A model generated the notes under the pieces. That model did not search any database. It saw only the letters and a program-made list of their open reading frames with translations, and was not told the DNA's origin. A stretch of 64,000 nt of DNA from Haematobia irritans (Eukaryota > Arthropoda > Insecta > Diptera > Muscidae): the NCBI RefSeq assembly GCF_050003625.1, contig NC_134398.1, positions 96,743,674 to 96,807,673 of the forward strand, read 5' to 3'. This document shows, in pieces, positions 21,284 through 32,160 of this stretch (position 1 is its first letter; each line of letters begins with the position of its first letter). The translations under genes and the position numbers were made by a program.

Positions 21284-21768
21284 CTAGTCGAAACCCAATC
21301 GATGAGGGACCCGTCTTATTCTGCTCGATCTTCGAGGTGTAGCAATGTTTACATTATCGGAGACCTCGTTAACTTCAACGTCACTATAGCTTCCAGTCGC
21401 GGTCGGAGCATCGAAACCATAAAAGTCCGACTGTGGTGTCGAGAAAGACCCGTAGGAACTGGACATGTTCGTACCAATAGGCGACGATGGTTGAGACTGC
21501 TGTGTTGTATTATGTGGCAACGTTTGCAGAACATTATCTGCGTCTAGATATAACTCTCGTATCTCTATCCCCCTGCAAGGTCTCGTTTGAGTCGATCCGA
21601 TTTCTAATTTGATCTATATGTCGCTTTACCACCTTGCCATTATGCAAAATCTCATAATGCAAATCTCCCATCTTGTTGAGAATTATTCCTTTCACCCACA
21701 TGTCCATCTTCGCATTATTGGATAAGAAGAAAACATTTTGTAGGAGTTCCAGTGATCGCAAAGTAGGC
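21284..21768 (-). pseudogene. Gypsy-B integrase C-terminal end
   Basis: Reads RSLELLQNVFF at the LINE junction (completing the F-G-R-P-T-L-R-S-type motif that starts on the other side of the LINE), then KGIILNKMGDLHYEIL, VVKRHIDQIRNR and, in a second frame, a Ser-rich tail ending TPRRSSRIRRVPHRLGFD. The KRHIDQIR and RRSSRIRR motifs are typical of the ends of insect gypsy pol proteins. One frameshift around 21525. Confidence 0.82.
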
Positions 21769-21929
21769 TTAGGTTAGGTTAAAGTGGCAGCCCGATTAAG
21801 ATTCAGGCTCACTTAGACTATTCAGTCCATTGTGATACCACATTAACTAAAAGTACCTATTACATATGGGCACTTCTAGTTTTAACCGTTGAACCTTCTC
21901 GATTATTTTCTTCTGTTGAACCAACCAGA

Positions 21930-24900
21930 TTATTCTAAAAACATTAGCAGACTGCTTAAGTTAACGTTTTCCAGGTCCGCCAGTAATCTGAAGCTATATG
22001 CTCCTAAAATTTGCTTACGCCTTACACAAAATGCACGACACTCACACAAGAGTTGTTTTATTGATTCCTTTTCCTCCGCATCATGACAGCTCATACAATA
22101 GTCATTATACTTCGCACCAGTAGCTTTTGCAAAATCGCCTATCAGGCAGCGACCCGTTATAGCAGATATCAGGAGTGATATCTGGCGTCTCGAGAACACT
22201 AGAATATCTAGTGTGCGGTTTAAGTTTAAATGGGGCCATATTTGCTTGGTGTCGTTACAACCCTTACAATTCTCCCATCGAAACATTTGTCATCATGACA
22301 ACAGATCCTAGTTCCCCTGGAATATGTAAGGTAGTTCCTATCCTTGCTAGCTCATCTGTTTCGCAGTTCCCCGGTATGTTCCTATGGCCAGGCACCCATA
22401 TTAGGTGAATATTGTGCTGCTCAGCCATCTCATTGAGAGATTTGCGGCAGTCGATGGCCGTTTTCGAGTTGAGGAACACAGAGTCCAAGGATTTTATTGC
22501 AGGTTGACTGTCCGAGTATATATTAATGCCAATATTTCTTGGAGCATTACTTCTCAGCCAATTCACCACTTCTCTTATTGCTAATATTTCAGCCTGAAAA
22601 ACACTACAGAGATCAGGCAATCTTTTCGCTATTCGAAGTTCCAGATCTTTAGAATATACTCCGAAACCCACTTGGCCATCCCATTTGGAGCCATCAGTGT
22701 AGAAATCTATATATCTTTTATTACCTGGGGTCCGTGTACACCACGCCTCACTCTTGGAAATTAGAGTCTCAAACTTTTTGTCGAAAAGTGGACTCGCCAA
22801 ATTGTAATCCACTACGTTAGGCACATCTGGCATTATTTTGAGAACCGAACTGTGACCGTAACTTTTTCCGACCACAGCGATAGCTCGCGCAACCGCATAG
22901 CAGTTGTTGCAGCTGACTGTTTGGCCAAAATGTCTAAAGGCAATAGATGCAGTATGATATTAAGGGAGTTTGTTCCTGTCTTGCTGAATGCACCTGAGAT
23001 ACACAAGCACGCCTTACGCTGAACTTTGTCTAAACTTGTCGGCTGGTGAAGTGCCGGCCACTAGACTACAACACCATATAGCATTATAGGTCTAACCACT
23101 GCCGTGTATAGCCAATGTACAATTTTTGGTTTTAGTCCCCACTTTTTCCCTATTGCCTTTTTGCACGAGTATAAAGCTACCGTTGCTTTCCTCGACCTTT
23201 CTTCAATATTAAGCTTAAAGTTCAGCTTCCTGTCCAAAATAACGCCAAGGCATTTTGCACACTCCCTAAAGGGAATTTCAATACCCCCTAAGGAAATGGG
23301 CCTAACCGTGGGAGTTTTGCGATCTTTGCAGTACATGACTAGTTCTGTCTTTGCAGGATTTACCCCAAGACCATTGTCTTTCGCCCATTTCTCAGTCATC
23401 CGTAGGGCCCTCTGAATAATATCTCTAACTGTTGATGGGAATTTTCCCCTGACTGCTAGACCCACATCATCTGCGTATGCCACCACTTTTATCATTTCTT
23501 TTTCTAGGGTAACCAGAAGGTCGTTTATAGCAGCATTCCAAAGAAGAGGTGATAGGACTCCTCCTTATGGAGTGCCTCTGTTCACATACCTTTGTATGTT
23601 TGCTTGTCCTAGTGTGGCTGAAATGCGTCTCTTCCTTAGAAGTTCGTCTAACAGCCTAAGTATACCTGGATCAACATTCAGAGTTGTCAGTCCATTTAAT
23701 ATCGAGCTCGGATGAACGTTATTGAACGCCCCTTCGATGTCTAGAAACGCCACGATTGTGTATTCTTTGACAGATAGTGAGCTTTCAATAAAGCTGACTA
23801 GTTCATGTAGTGCGGTTTCAATAGACCTGCCCTTCGAGTATGCATGTTGTCGTTTCGAGAGCAAACTTGAATCGACGCTAGTTCTAAGATAAATATCTAT
23901 CATCCTCTCCAGAGTCTTAAGTAGGAATGATGATAAGCTGATTGGTCGGAAATCCTTCGCATTCGAGTGAGAGGCTTTTCCCGCTTTAGGTATGAAAACG
24001 ACTTTTGATTCCCTCCACTTTCTTGAAATATATGTTAAATTGATACATACTATATATATCGCCGACAACCAGGGGATAATTCTGTCAGCCACCGCTTGTA
24101 ACTCCGCCGGAGTAATTCCATAAGGCCGGGGGATTTGAATGATCCAAAGCTATTTAACGCCCATTTTATTCTAGATTCTGATACAATTTCCTCGATAGGA
24201 AACGACCGCTGAGCCACTGTGGCACCGCCAGTGCATGGTTCAACCGTCTGATTTCCGGGAAAATGTGTGTCCAATAGTACCTCCAGCGTCTCCTCACTGG
24301 ACGTTGTCCAATTGCCCTCCGATGTTTTAATGAAACCTGGAGCGGAGCTCGTGGATGCTAGCACCTTCCGTAGTCTGGAAGCCTCGGACGTATTCTCAAT
24401 GCTGCTGCAGTAATCATTCCAAGAGTTATGCTGAGCCTTTCTCAATTCTCGCTTGTATCCTCTCAGATTCTTCTTGTAAGCTTCCCAATCCACAGCAGCT
24501 CTGGTGGACTTTGCTTTGTTAAGGAGCTTCCTGCACGATTTCCTCATATTACCTAACTCCGTAGACCACCATGGTGGTCGATTTTTCCCCCTTGGCTTCC
24601 CTCTAGGGCATGCAGCTTTCTGTGAAATGTTGAAGGCATTAGTAATCCTCTCCACTGCGTGTTCGATAACTTGCACAGTGCTCATATTTGTCTCTGGTAT
24701 TTCCGGTATCATCATATTGAACGATTCCCTAGGTTAGGTTAGGTTATGTGGCAGCCCGATGTATCATGCTCACTTAGACTATTCAGTCCATTGTGATACC
24801 ACAGTGGTGAACTTCTCTCTTATCACTGAGTGCTGCCCGATTGCATGTTAAGCTCAATGACAAGGGACCTCCTTTTTATAGCCGAGTCCGAACGGCGTTC

Positions 24901-25805
24901 CACATTCCAGTGAAACCACTTAGAGAAGCTTTGAAACCCTCAGAAATGTCACCAGCATTACTGAGGTGGGATAATCCACCGCTGAAAAACTTTTTGGTGT
25001 TCGGTCGTAGCAGGAATCGAACCCACGACCATGTGTATGCAAGGCGGGCATGCTAACCATTGCACCACGGTTGCTCCCTGTACCTATTCCAGTCAGCTTT
25101 CCTAACATTTGGCGGAAATATAGTCTTGGTGGTATGAACATCAAATTTGAAACTGATGTAGCGATGATCTGAGAAGCTGTGTTCACTTAAAACCTGCCAC
25201 TCAGATATCATTTCATTCAGTTCTTGCGAGGCCAAGGTGATGTCTAAAACCTCTTGCCTGTTTTTAGTGACAAAGGTTGGGGCATCTCCCTTGTTGCAAA
25301 CTACCAGATTAGTACGCAAAATAAACTCTATTAGCGACTCTCCCCTTGCACTAGTGTCACTACTTCCCCATATAATATGATGCGCATTCGCATCGCATCC
25401 CATAATGAGTTTCGTCTTTGTTTTCAGTGACTCCTCAACTAAGGTCTTAACGGCACATGGAGGCATCTCCCTGTCATGTCCCATATAGACCGAAGATACC
25501 CAATATTTGCATTTGGCTATTTCTAAATTGGCAACGACAGTGTTTGCATTGCACATTGAAGGAAGCAGAAACAAGTTAAGCTCGTGTTTAGCAATTATAC
25601 AGGCTCGAATTACATCATTACCAGTATACTGGAATAGTTTGAACCCCGGAGTACTTAATTCACATATTTTGTTTCTGTAAACATATGGTTCTTGAATAAG
25701 AACTATGTCCCCTTTCATCAGGAGAACTTTTAAGGCAGCACATGCAGCCTTACAATGATGAAGATTTATCTGGAGGATCCGTAGGACCATCGAGATTTTC
25801 AACAA
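21930..25805 (-). pseudogene. LINE copy 2 ORF2: endonuclease, RT, RNase H (broken)
   Basis: From 25805: endonuclease LRILQINLHHCKAACAAL, IQEPYVYRNK, LIMGCDANAHHIIWGSSDTS and SDHRYISF (to 25053). After the SINE come the linker (24715-24050), RT with FRPISLSSFLLKTLERMID, FLDIEGAFNNVHPSS, NRGTP (24092-23565) and VVAYADDVGLAVRGK with the YADD active site (23495-23061). RNase H follows with DFYTDGSKWDGQVGFGVYS, FQAEILAIREVV, SDSQPAIKSLD and WVPGHRNIPGNCETDELA (22875-22264), then a Cys/His motif CMSCHDAEEKESIKQLLCEC. All catalytic motifs survive; at least five frame breaks. Confidence 0.88.
24731..25077 (-). mobile_element. tRNA-derived SINE sharing the LINE 3' tail
   Basis: About 347 bp, minus strand. 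The 5' end is tRNA-like: GGGAGCAACCGTGGTGCAAT with an A-box-like TGGTGCAATGGTTAGCATG (25049-25068) and a perfect B box GGTTCGATTCC (25013-25023). The middle has no known match. The 3' 60 bp (24745-24808; on plus CTCACTTAGACTATTCAGTC and CATTGTGATACCAC) are the same as the 3' end of the LINE, followed by three TTAGG-type repeats. It interrupts LINE copy 2 between CGATTCCCT and TACCTATT; TCCCT at both borders may be the duplication. Confidence 0.88.
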
Positions 25806-26860
25806 CCGTCACATCAGCCGCTTCAATCGAGTCATCAAGAATGTCCTCTTCAGAGATCTCGGTGACTCTCGCAATATCCATAGGTTCACCTTTGGTGAGT
25901 TCTGAGGCAGTAGAAGCCTCCTCACGCATACGGTATCTATCCATGTCTTCAACTTTGGTATCTCCCTCGACTTCGCAAGAGGATCCGCTTACTTCTGATT
26001 CAGACAGAGGCTTGTCCATTTCTGAATCCTTTAGCTGATCGTTTTTATACACCTTCATGTGGATATAATGAAAGCCATAACATTCACGGCCCTGAGACTT
26101 TCCTAGATGTGGCAAAGACTGAGTGTTCAATATAAACACTGCATGCCGTCTTGGTCTATCCATCCAAACGACCAACCTTCCAATCAGCTTTTGGAAGATC
26201 TGGATTGCACTGTTTCAGTCTATTTAAAATAGATTCAGGGTCAGGAGGGTTTGCAGGTATCCACGCATGTGCTCTTGGTCTAGCCGGTATGTCTTTCTTC
26301 TCGACTAACTCTAGAGCAGCTCCTTCCCAAACTTCACCAATTAGTATCAGAGCAGCTTTAAAACATTCTATAGACCTCTGGTCCTCAAATGCGACTAGCT
26401 TAAATCGTCCTTGATACCAACCAGCCTCTTGGTGTCGAGGATCTGGGCCGGGAAACTTTTCCAGCACCTGTGAGTAGACGCCAGACAAAGCATTCTCAAT
26501 TTCCCCCCATTTTTGCTTTGGAACCATACCGTCCAATGCTCCTTTATTTATGATAGCCATCACAAGGCTGTCTTTAGCAACTGAGGCAAACGATCGTTGA
26601 TCCCTTTTGGAGGATGGCAGCTCATCCGGTGATCGTTCCCTTTTTCCAGCCTCAAGAATTCCTTGAGCCCATTTTAAGGAATCGCTTTGTTTAGCCGACA
26701 ACGTGCTTGGGTCGACTGATCCTAATTTCTTTAGGATAAACAAAGCATTTCTGCGTTCCTTGAATCTCTTTCGTGAGGGATTACCTCCTTTTGATGCCGC
26801 TAACTTGGAAAAGGGCCCTGAAGTTAGCAACCCAGTGGATGTCTTTGAATTTCTTTGCAT
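25750..26860 (-). pseudogene. LINE copy 2 ORF1
   Basis: Starts MQRNSKTSTGLLTSG at 26860. A basic region (KGGNPSRKRFKERRNALFIL) is followed by SLKWAQGILEAGK and a conserved C-terminal domain with GWYQGRFKLVAFEDQRSIEC, GEVWEGAALELVEKKDIP and a W-I-P-A-N motif. The last part is acidic and overlaps ORF2 by 56 nt. The domain pattern fits the DUF4780 ORF1 proteins of arthropod LINEs (from memory). One frameshift near 26160. No CCHC knuckles are visible. Confidence 0.8.
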
Positions 26861-26996
26861 GGTGGCCTAATATCCCACCACACTTGAAATTCGTAGTAGG
26901 TACTTATTACGATGATTTTATCCGCTATTAAAATACACGTCCGTTCCGTTCGACGGTTGAATAGAAAAAAAAATGTCGAAATGTGTCCGTATGACA

Positions 26997-27570
26997 CTAC
27001 CAAAAACAAAAGTGAAGGCGGGATACCAGTTGCGGAGTGAGGAGCGAATCGATACGGCTGTAGAAAGAGACTAAGATGCCTTGCAGTTCCCCTTTGGTAG
27101 AATTTAGGGACTTAAGTGCATTCTTCACTGTTTGAACCGATCTCCCGGCTTGCCCGTTCGTGGCGGTATGGAACGGCGCGCTGAATCTTTGATATCTAAC
27201 ACGAGGAAAACAGGTCCCATTATCAGAAACTACATAACTTCCATAACAGGAAAATAACTCGTCAAGTAATTTGATTTTAGCCACCGATGTACATGATGAT
27301 GTTACCTTGACATCTATCCACATGCGTATGTTATAATAAGCATCATCGACCCCAAGAATGGACCGGCATAATCAAGATGGATGCGATCCCATTGTCCAGT
27401 TGGTTACTGCCAATGATGTTGATTAAATTTCTTTGCTTCATTTGCGTATTTAGCACAGTCCTCGCAAGCCTTTGCGGTTTTCTCTACATCGGCATCTATG
27501 CCCGGCCAGTATATAAAGGATCTGGCTATTCTCTTCATTTTCACAACGCCCAGTGTTCAAAACAAATATG
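26997..27570 (-). pseudogene. Gypsy-B integrase, zinc-binding and catalytic core
   Basis: Minus strand: KMKRIARSFIYWPGIDADVE, KACEDCAKYANEAKK (HHCC-type finger end), then WDRIHLDYAGPF with the first catalytic Asp, SYVVSDNGTCFP with the second Asp, and HTATNGQAGRSVQTVKNALK, where the catalytic Glu of the usual N-G-Q-A-E-R reads Gly. A short frameshift follows before the LINE junction. It continues at 21768. Confidence 0.85.
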
Positions 27571-27689
27571 CTTTGAACATGGAATATCACTATCGCTAAT
27601 ATTCCTGATAATAAAATATGTCCCTAAAATGATATGAAGGGCACTTTAGCCATTATCCACTTGAGATAACGTATGTTAAGTGCATCTAG

Positions 27690-29231
27690 TTGTCTTAGGG
27701 TGGTCTATTATCAGTGCCTTGCGTGTGTTGTGTTTTATGATCTTATTTCATAAGAAGATCCTAATGAAACGCAGCGGCATATGTGTGTTTATGAAGAGAG
27801 CTAGAAGAATGATAACAGATTGTTGTTATCTTGTTCTAGAGTAGGTTAAGATTTTCAATATTCTAGATATAAGTTTTAGTCAATAAAGTAATTAGTATTC
27901 ATTTGGAACTCAACGAGAAAAGATTGATTCGAGATTTCAAATGGAACTCACTTTGGTTCATATTACAAACTGAGATTTCTCCCATAAGAGGCAAGAAACT
28001 CAGTTGAACCAAAAATTAAAAATTAATCCTTGAGGAATACAATTCAAGGGGAAAGGCGTTTTCACGGCCAAACTGTGAATAAGGCGTATTCCAAGGCCAA
28101 ACATTGGAATTTAATTAAAAGCGTATGTCGCGGCTTAGACAGCGACAAAATAAAATAACAAAATATATTAAATAAAATTTTAATATAAAAACAGCTCACC
28201 TAAAATAGAAATATCTAGTGTAAAAGCGTAATTCGTAATTCAAACTAAAAAAAAAACACACACACAGTCTCCATACCAGATCAAAAACAAAGATGAACTT
28301 TGTGTTGAAGATGGAGAGAATAAAATATCTTATTCGTAAGGCATTAACAAAAATGCTGCAATGGGAGATACAAGATGACCAAGCTTTGCTCCAAAATGCA
28401 AAAACATATTTGGAAGTATGGATGAAGGAGTTAGATAATCTGTACTGGCAGCTTATTTTTGATCACGATGGACCCCTCGTTAATCTAACCAGAGTATTCG
28501 ATGAGGTGGAAGAGCTATACGAGGAGAATAGATACGCTCTATTGTTGAAACTTGACTTGGGAGAGGCAACAAATGTAACTGCTCAATTTGGAATAATAAG
28601 AGAGATGTTGAAAGCAACCGAAGAGCACAATGTAGCTGAAATTTTGGAAAGCGCATCAATCTCATTTGCGCCGGCAGCTCCTCACTTCGGAGGAAATGGG
28701 GCGAGTGTGTCAGCCCAATCGTATACATCCGAAAAAGCAACGCCTAATGGAATTTCCTCGAATTGGGAGGAATTCATAAAGCAGTTTAAAGTTGCAGATA
28801 AAAAGGAATCAACGCCTCATATAACTCCCTCGAATTGGGAGAAATTCACGAAACAGTTTGAAGTCGAAGCTAAGAAGGATACAGAGGACGAAGGCAAGAA
28901 GGAAATATCAGATGAAGACGCCATAATTAACAATCTACAATCAGTTGAAAATGATGTAGTAGGTTATGAAGAAACATATACACAAAAGGATGAACAGCTT
29001 GACGTTGGTGTCCTAATAAATGTTGATGTTGAAGATGTTGAAGCAGAAACGAGAATTGAAGATATCGCAAAAGTCAAAACAATTGCCGAAGAAGAATTTC
29101 CTGCTAAAAATGGTTCCGATATTCTCATCATAAAAGACGACAAAGCAGAGGACAACATACTTGCTTACGCTACCGCAGCCGACGAAGTTATTGAGGAGAT
29201 TGCGACCAAGCTGGACATTAATAAGAAAAAG
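27690..29231 (+). mobile_element. LTR-retroelement-like 5' fragment inserted in Gypsy-B (tentative)
   Basis: An LTR-like and leader region (from about 27724; AATAAAG signal near 27884; CA-repeat and A-rich leader to 28290) is followed by a long open frame. No second LTR or pol is found, and the right border is the abrupt join to Gypsy-B gag near 29231. It replaces Gypsy-B protease and RT, so an insertion plus deletion is likely. Class not assigned. Confidence 0.4.
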
Positions 29232-29288
29232 CAAATCGCGTTCCGAAACTTGCACTTGTCTCTGTTATGTTGGGCACCACACCCGTAA
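28293..29288 (+). CDS. Gag-like or unknown acidic ORF, 331 codons
   Basis: Open from ATG 28293 (MNFVLKMERIKYLIRKALTK) to 29288. The N-terminal 120 residues look helical (TYLEVWMKELDNLYWQLIF, FDEVEELYEENRYALLLKLD), as in gag proteins or coiled coils. Next comes an internal repeat (SNWEEFIKQFKVADKKE; SNWEKFTKQFEVEAKKD), then a long Glu/Asp-rich tail. The last 19 or so codons, from about 29231, are antisense Gypsy-B gag, so the natural C-terminus is lost. It follows an LTR-like leader, which favours gag. I do not recognise the family. It is the longest undamaged plus-strand frame here. Confidence 0.5.
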   Translation: MNFVLKMERIKYLIRKALTKMLQWEIQDDQALLQNAKTYLEVWMKELDNLYWQLIFDHDGPLVNLTRVFDEVEELYEENRYALLLKLDLGEATNVTAQFGIIREMLKATEEHNVAEILESASISFAPAAPHFGGNGASVSAQSYTSEKATPNGISSNWEEFIKQFKVADKKESTPHITPSNWEKFTKQFEVEAKKDTEDEGKKEISDEDAIINNLQSVENDVVGYEETYTQKDEQLDVGVLINVDVEDVEAETRIEDIAKVKTIAEEEFPAKNGSDILIIKDDKAEDNILAYATAADEVIEEIATKLDINKKKQIAFRNLHLSLLCWAPHP

Positions 29289-29904
29289 CATTGTGGGCGA
29301 TTAAATTTTTCCTCACTTTTCACACTTCTCTCCTGAGCCACTCTTGGCTTCATCCCTTTATATTTGAAGCATTCGTACCAACCCTGTTGGTATTGCCCTC
29401 ACTCTCAGACACCGAAAACGTAGTTGTAGCATTTCTCATCTCCATTGCCGTTCGATGGCCTCGTTAAAATTTGACGGCTCTTTAGCTATGATCTCGTCGC
29501 ATATTTCACGGGCACTCTAACCAAAAAGAAGTTGCTCCTTAATTTATACTTTCCGCATTCGTACGTGAGATCGTCAGATATTTTAGGGCTAATCAAAATC
29601 TTCAAAGCCTCATTGAGTTCAGTGCCCATATAGACTAAAACATATATCTTATAATCCTCCTCAGCAATTTAACTCAGTCCTAAAGACCATTCGCATCTAG
29701 TAAAATCGTCCAAAAGGGATGCCGTGTCCGATGGTTTAAACGGAGGAATTGAGACTGGTGGTGTCACTGCTGTGCGGACAGTCCCGACTCCTTGTGAAAT
29801 ATTTGCCGCTGCATCTGCGGCCGCTTACACTGCCGTGCTTTGCAATGCATCTTTTAGTAATGTTGCCAATGCTTCCAAATATGCCGCTACAAGAGGCATC
29901 TTTT
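29232..29904 (-). pseudogene. Gypsy-B gag (broken)
   Basis: Starts about 20 nt after the PBS at ATG near 29904 (MPLVAAYLEALATLLKDALQ). A stop follows, then PVSIPPFKPSDTASLLDDF, EEDYKIYVLVYMG and SDDLTYECGKYKLRSNFF, a frameshift, and NRPQCYGCGAQHNRDKC at the end, a CCHC knuckle cut at the junction with the plus-strand fragment. At least two stops and one frameshift. This is a gag with a zinc knuckle, different from Gypsy-A gag. Confidence 0.8.
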
Positions 29905-29907
29905 AAC

Positions 29908-29922
29908 CACTTCTGACACCAA
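29908..29922 (-). other. Gypsy-B primer binding site
   Basis: Minus strand TGGTGTCAGAAGTGG lies three bases inside the 5' LTR. This sequence is the tRNA-Leu-type PBS seen in several insect gypsy elements (established for the group; assignment by similarity). Confidence 0.75.
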
Positions 29923-29924
29923 TT

Positions 29925-30089
29925 TGTTTTATATCAGAATTAGAAGAATGTATTTTTACTAGATCAATTCAATAAAAATGGCTTTTATTTCTCAAAACAG
30001 TTCTGATAATAATTTCACAACAAATATATATTTGCCAGATGAATGGAATACAATAATATATATGGCAGTTGCCAGATGAATATATAACA
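29925..30089 (-). repeat. Gypsy-B 5' LTR, 165 bp
   Basis: In element direction it starts TGTTATATATTCATCTGGC and ends GATATAAAACA. It contains AATAAAAGCC near its middle. The first 100 bp match the partial 3' LTR at 21162-21262 with several differences. Confidence 0.82.
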
Positions 30090-31268
30090 CTTTGGAAAGT
30101 CCTAACACGAACAATTGTTATTAAATATTTGCAAAGGCTTATGGTCTCTATTTGAACCTGAACCACAGGTTATCATTGACCGTTTAATGACCGTTTAATG
30201 AAGAAACGCAGAAGTAATCAAACGGCATGGCTATAGTATCAACTATTAAAATTTATCGTTAAATGTTACAAAAACTTTAATTGTTTCTAAACATATGTGC
30301 CACATATTAGTTGCAAATGTTTTGAACAGGCGAAAACTCTTATTTTTAAATAATTTTATAAATTATCAAAAATTGTTTGTCGATAGTTCCCTTATTCACT
30401 TAAATCTTTAAAATTGACATAATTAGTTGGATTTTAATATTTTTATTTTCATTATAATTACGGTTCAAATGTTTTGAACAGCACTGTATGTCCATCGCAC
30501 GGTTTAAAAGTTCGATAGCTTAATGAACATTTGGGGTAAATAGTTTTTGGACAAGAGAATACCTTGTAAAGTTGAAGTTTCAATTAAAAAAATTTTACTT
30601 TTAATTTGCCTGCTTTGAAACTCCTGTCTACATTGAAGACGAATATGGCTGAGAGCAAGCTAGATACAAATTGTCATAGTATTGAGATCAAAAATGCCTG
30701 TTTACAATATGTTACATATTATGGAATATCGTCAACAACTACGTTAACCATGTTCCTTAATCTATATCTGTCCATAAAGCTAGAAAAATAAATGTATAAT
30801 TAGATATGATGCATTTGGACGTCAATTGCCTGTTTCGGTATCAGGCTAACATGAAATATAATAAGCAACGATGAGCCCGTCGTAAAACTAGGAAAAACAC
30901 GACTAATGTACGCGTTAGAATTGTTGTTGTATTCTGGAAACCAGTTTCTGTAAGTTGTCACATGTTGTTGTAGTTGACTGTAGAAACAATAACCATTGTT
31001 CGACTGTTCACCACTTAGATGAATTCTAACAAATTAGCTTTCTAAAAATAAATTTCGTGTTGTTGCATTACTATGTAACAAAACGAAATAAAAATCAGAT
31101 TAAGGGACTTGTAAGTTATATGAAAAGATGATGTACAGTGGGAGAAAAGATGATTCAATTTGTAAGAGGAAAAATTCCCAAATGTTTTCTCCATAAGGAG
31201 TTAGCATAAAGGGCCCAAAATTGAGTTATATCTCCCAGCCAGATCTACACTAAAGGCTGTGGAAAGGT
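30090..31268. other. Unassigned DNA with a Tc1-type inverted-repeat end
   Basis: No convincing gene; the 61-codon frame at 30606 has no recognisable features. The segment 30311-30488 carries the word AAATGTTTTGAACAG twice in direct orientation, about 150 bp apart, and the outer copy is followed by CACTGTA. Paired direct repeats within one inverted end (IR/DR type) are known from Tc1-like elements; the opposite end was not found. Confidence 0.4.
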
Positions 31269-31906
31269 TCATTCGCCCGAACCGAAACATTTACAGTCCA
31301 GGCGTGTATAGATTTGTATCTGGCGTTTTCTTTTCAATGCACACACCTTCATCCGATGGTCCAAATTTTCGATAACGCTGAGGCATAATGGAGGTTCTAT
31401 GCCGTTAATGTGCCGAATTATCTCATCCTTTAGCTCTTGAATTGTTGCTGGCTTATCGACGTACACCTTTTCTTTCAAATAACCCCAAAGAAAAAAGTCC
31501 AACGGTGTCAAATCACATGATCTTGGCGGCCAATTTACATCGCCATTACGTGAGATAACACGGCCATTGAATTTGTTCCGCAAAAGAGCCATTGCTTCGT
31601 TAACTGTGTGGCAAGTGGCACCGTCCTGCTGAAACCACATATCGTCCGCATCCATATCTTCCAATTCGGGCCATAAAAAGTTCGTTATCATCTCACGATA
31701 GCGAACACTATTCACAGTAACTGCCTGACCGGCCTCATTTTGGAAAAAATACGGCCCGATTATGCCGCCAGCCCATAAACCGCACCAAACAGTCACTCTT
31801 TGTGGGTGCATTGGTTTTTCGACAATCACTCTTGGATTCTCATTCGCCCAAATGCGGCAATTCTGTTTATTGACGAATCCACTGAGGTGAAAATGTGCCT
31901 CATCAC
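31269..31906 (-). pseudogene. DD41D mariner transposase, C-terminal part
   Basis: Minus strand from the insertion point at 31906: the first catalytic motif DEAHF, SGFVNKQNCRIWANENP, then VTVWCGLWAGGIIGPYFF, WFQQDGATCHT with the second Asp and PPRSCDLTPLDFFLWG with the third. There are 41 residues between the second and third Asp, the spacing of the DD41D (rosa) mariner group. The ORF is open to 31269. The N-terminal part lies at 44413-44600 on the other side of a 12.5-kb insertion. Related to, but clearly diverged from, the copies at 54.5 and 62.8 kb. Confidence 0.85.
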
Positions 31907-32160
31907 TGCACTCTTAGAAAAATATGTTTTTCATATGTTCCGATATAAACAAAATGTGTTTCGGGCACAATTTTAAAACACAATATATTTAAGTGCAAAC
32001 ATGTAATGTTCCTAAACTAACACTAAATGTTTGGGACATATATGTTAATATATTAGAATATATTATGTTTGGGGCATGAATTTTTCATAAAAATCATATG
32101 TGTGAATGCAAACATATATAAATTTACAAATTTCGACTAAACATACATATGTTGTGATAT

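Larger units (their letters stand above)
21769..26996 (-). mobile_element. I/LOA-like LINE, copy 2 (near full length, with SINE inside)
   Basis: Longest copy: 3' TTAGGTTAGGTTA tail at 21769, both ORFs, and about 130 bp of 5' leader up to 26996. It lies in the Gypsy-B integrase gene; the gypsy text joins almost exactly across it (AAGTAGGC / CTACCAAAA), so there is no clear target duplication. Without the 0.35-kb SINE the element is about 4.9 kb. Several frame breaks make it inactive. Confidence 0.9.
21162..30089 (-). mobile_element. Gypsy-B: second gypsy LTR element, split by a LINE and another retroelement
   Basis: Pieces in element order: 5' LTR (29925-30089), PBS, gag (29904-29232), integrase zinc-binding and core (about 27570-26997), integrase C-terminus (21768-21284), purine tract and partial 3' LTR (21262-21162). 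LINE copy 2 sits in the integrase gene; a plus-strand LTR-type fragment (27690-29231) replaces the stretch between gag and integrase, so protease and RT are gone. Confidence 0.85.

Noticed and set aside
24841..25056. 71-codon plus-strand frame
   Set aside because: Antisense of the SINE body and tRNA-like head.
25005..25077. tRNA gene on the minus strand
   Set aside because: A and B boxes are present but acceptor-stem pairing is not, and the sequence continues into a SINE body with a LINE tail. The heads at 37881 and 38071 were rejected as tRNA genes for the same reason.
30606..30791. 61-codon plus-strand frame
   Set aside because: Short, no domain features, in AT-rich unassigned DNA.
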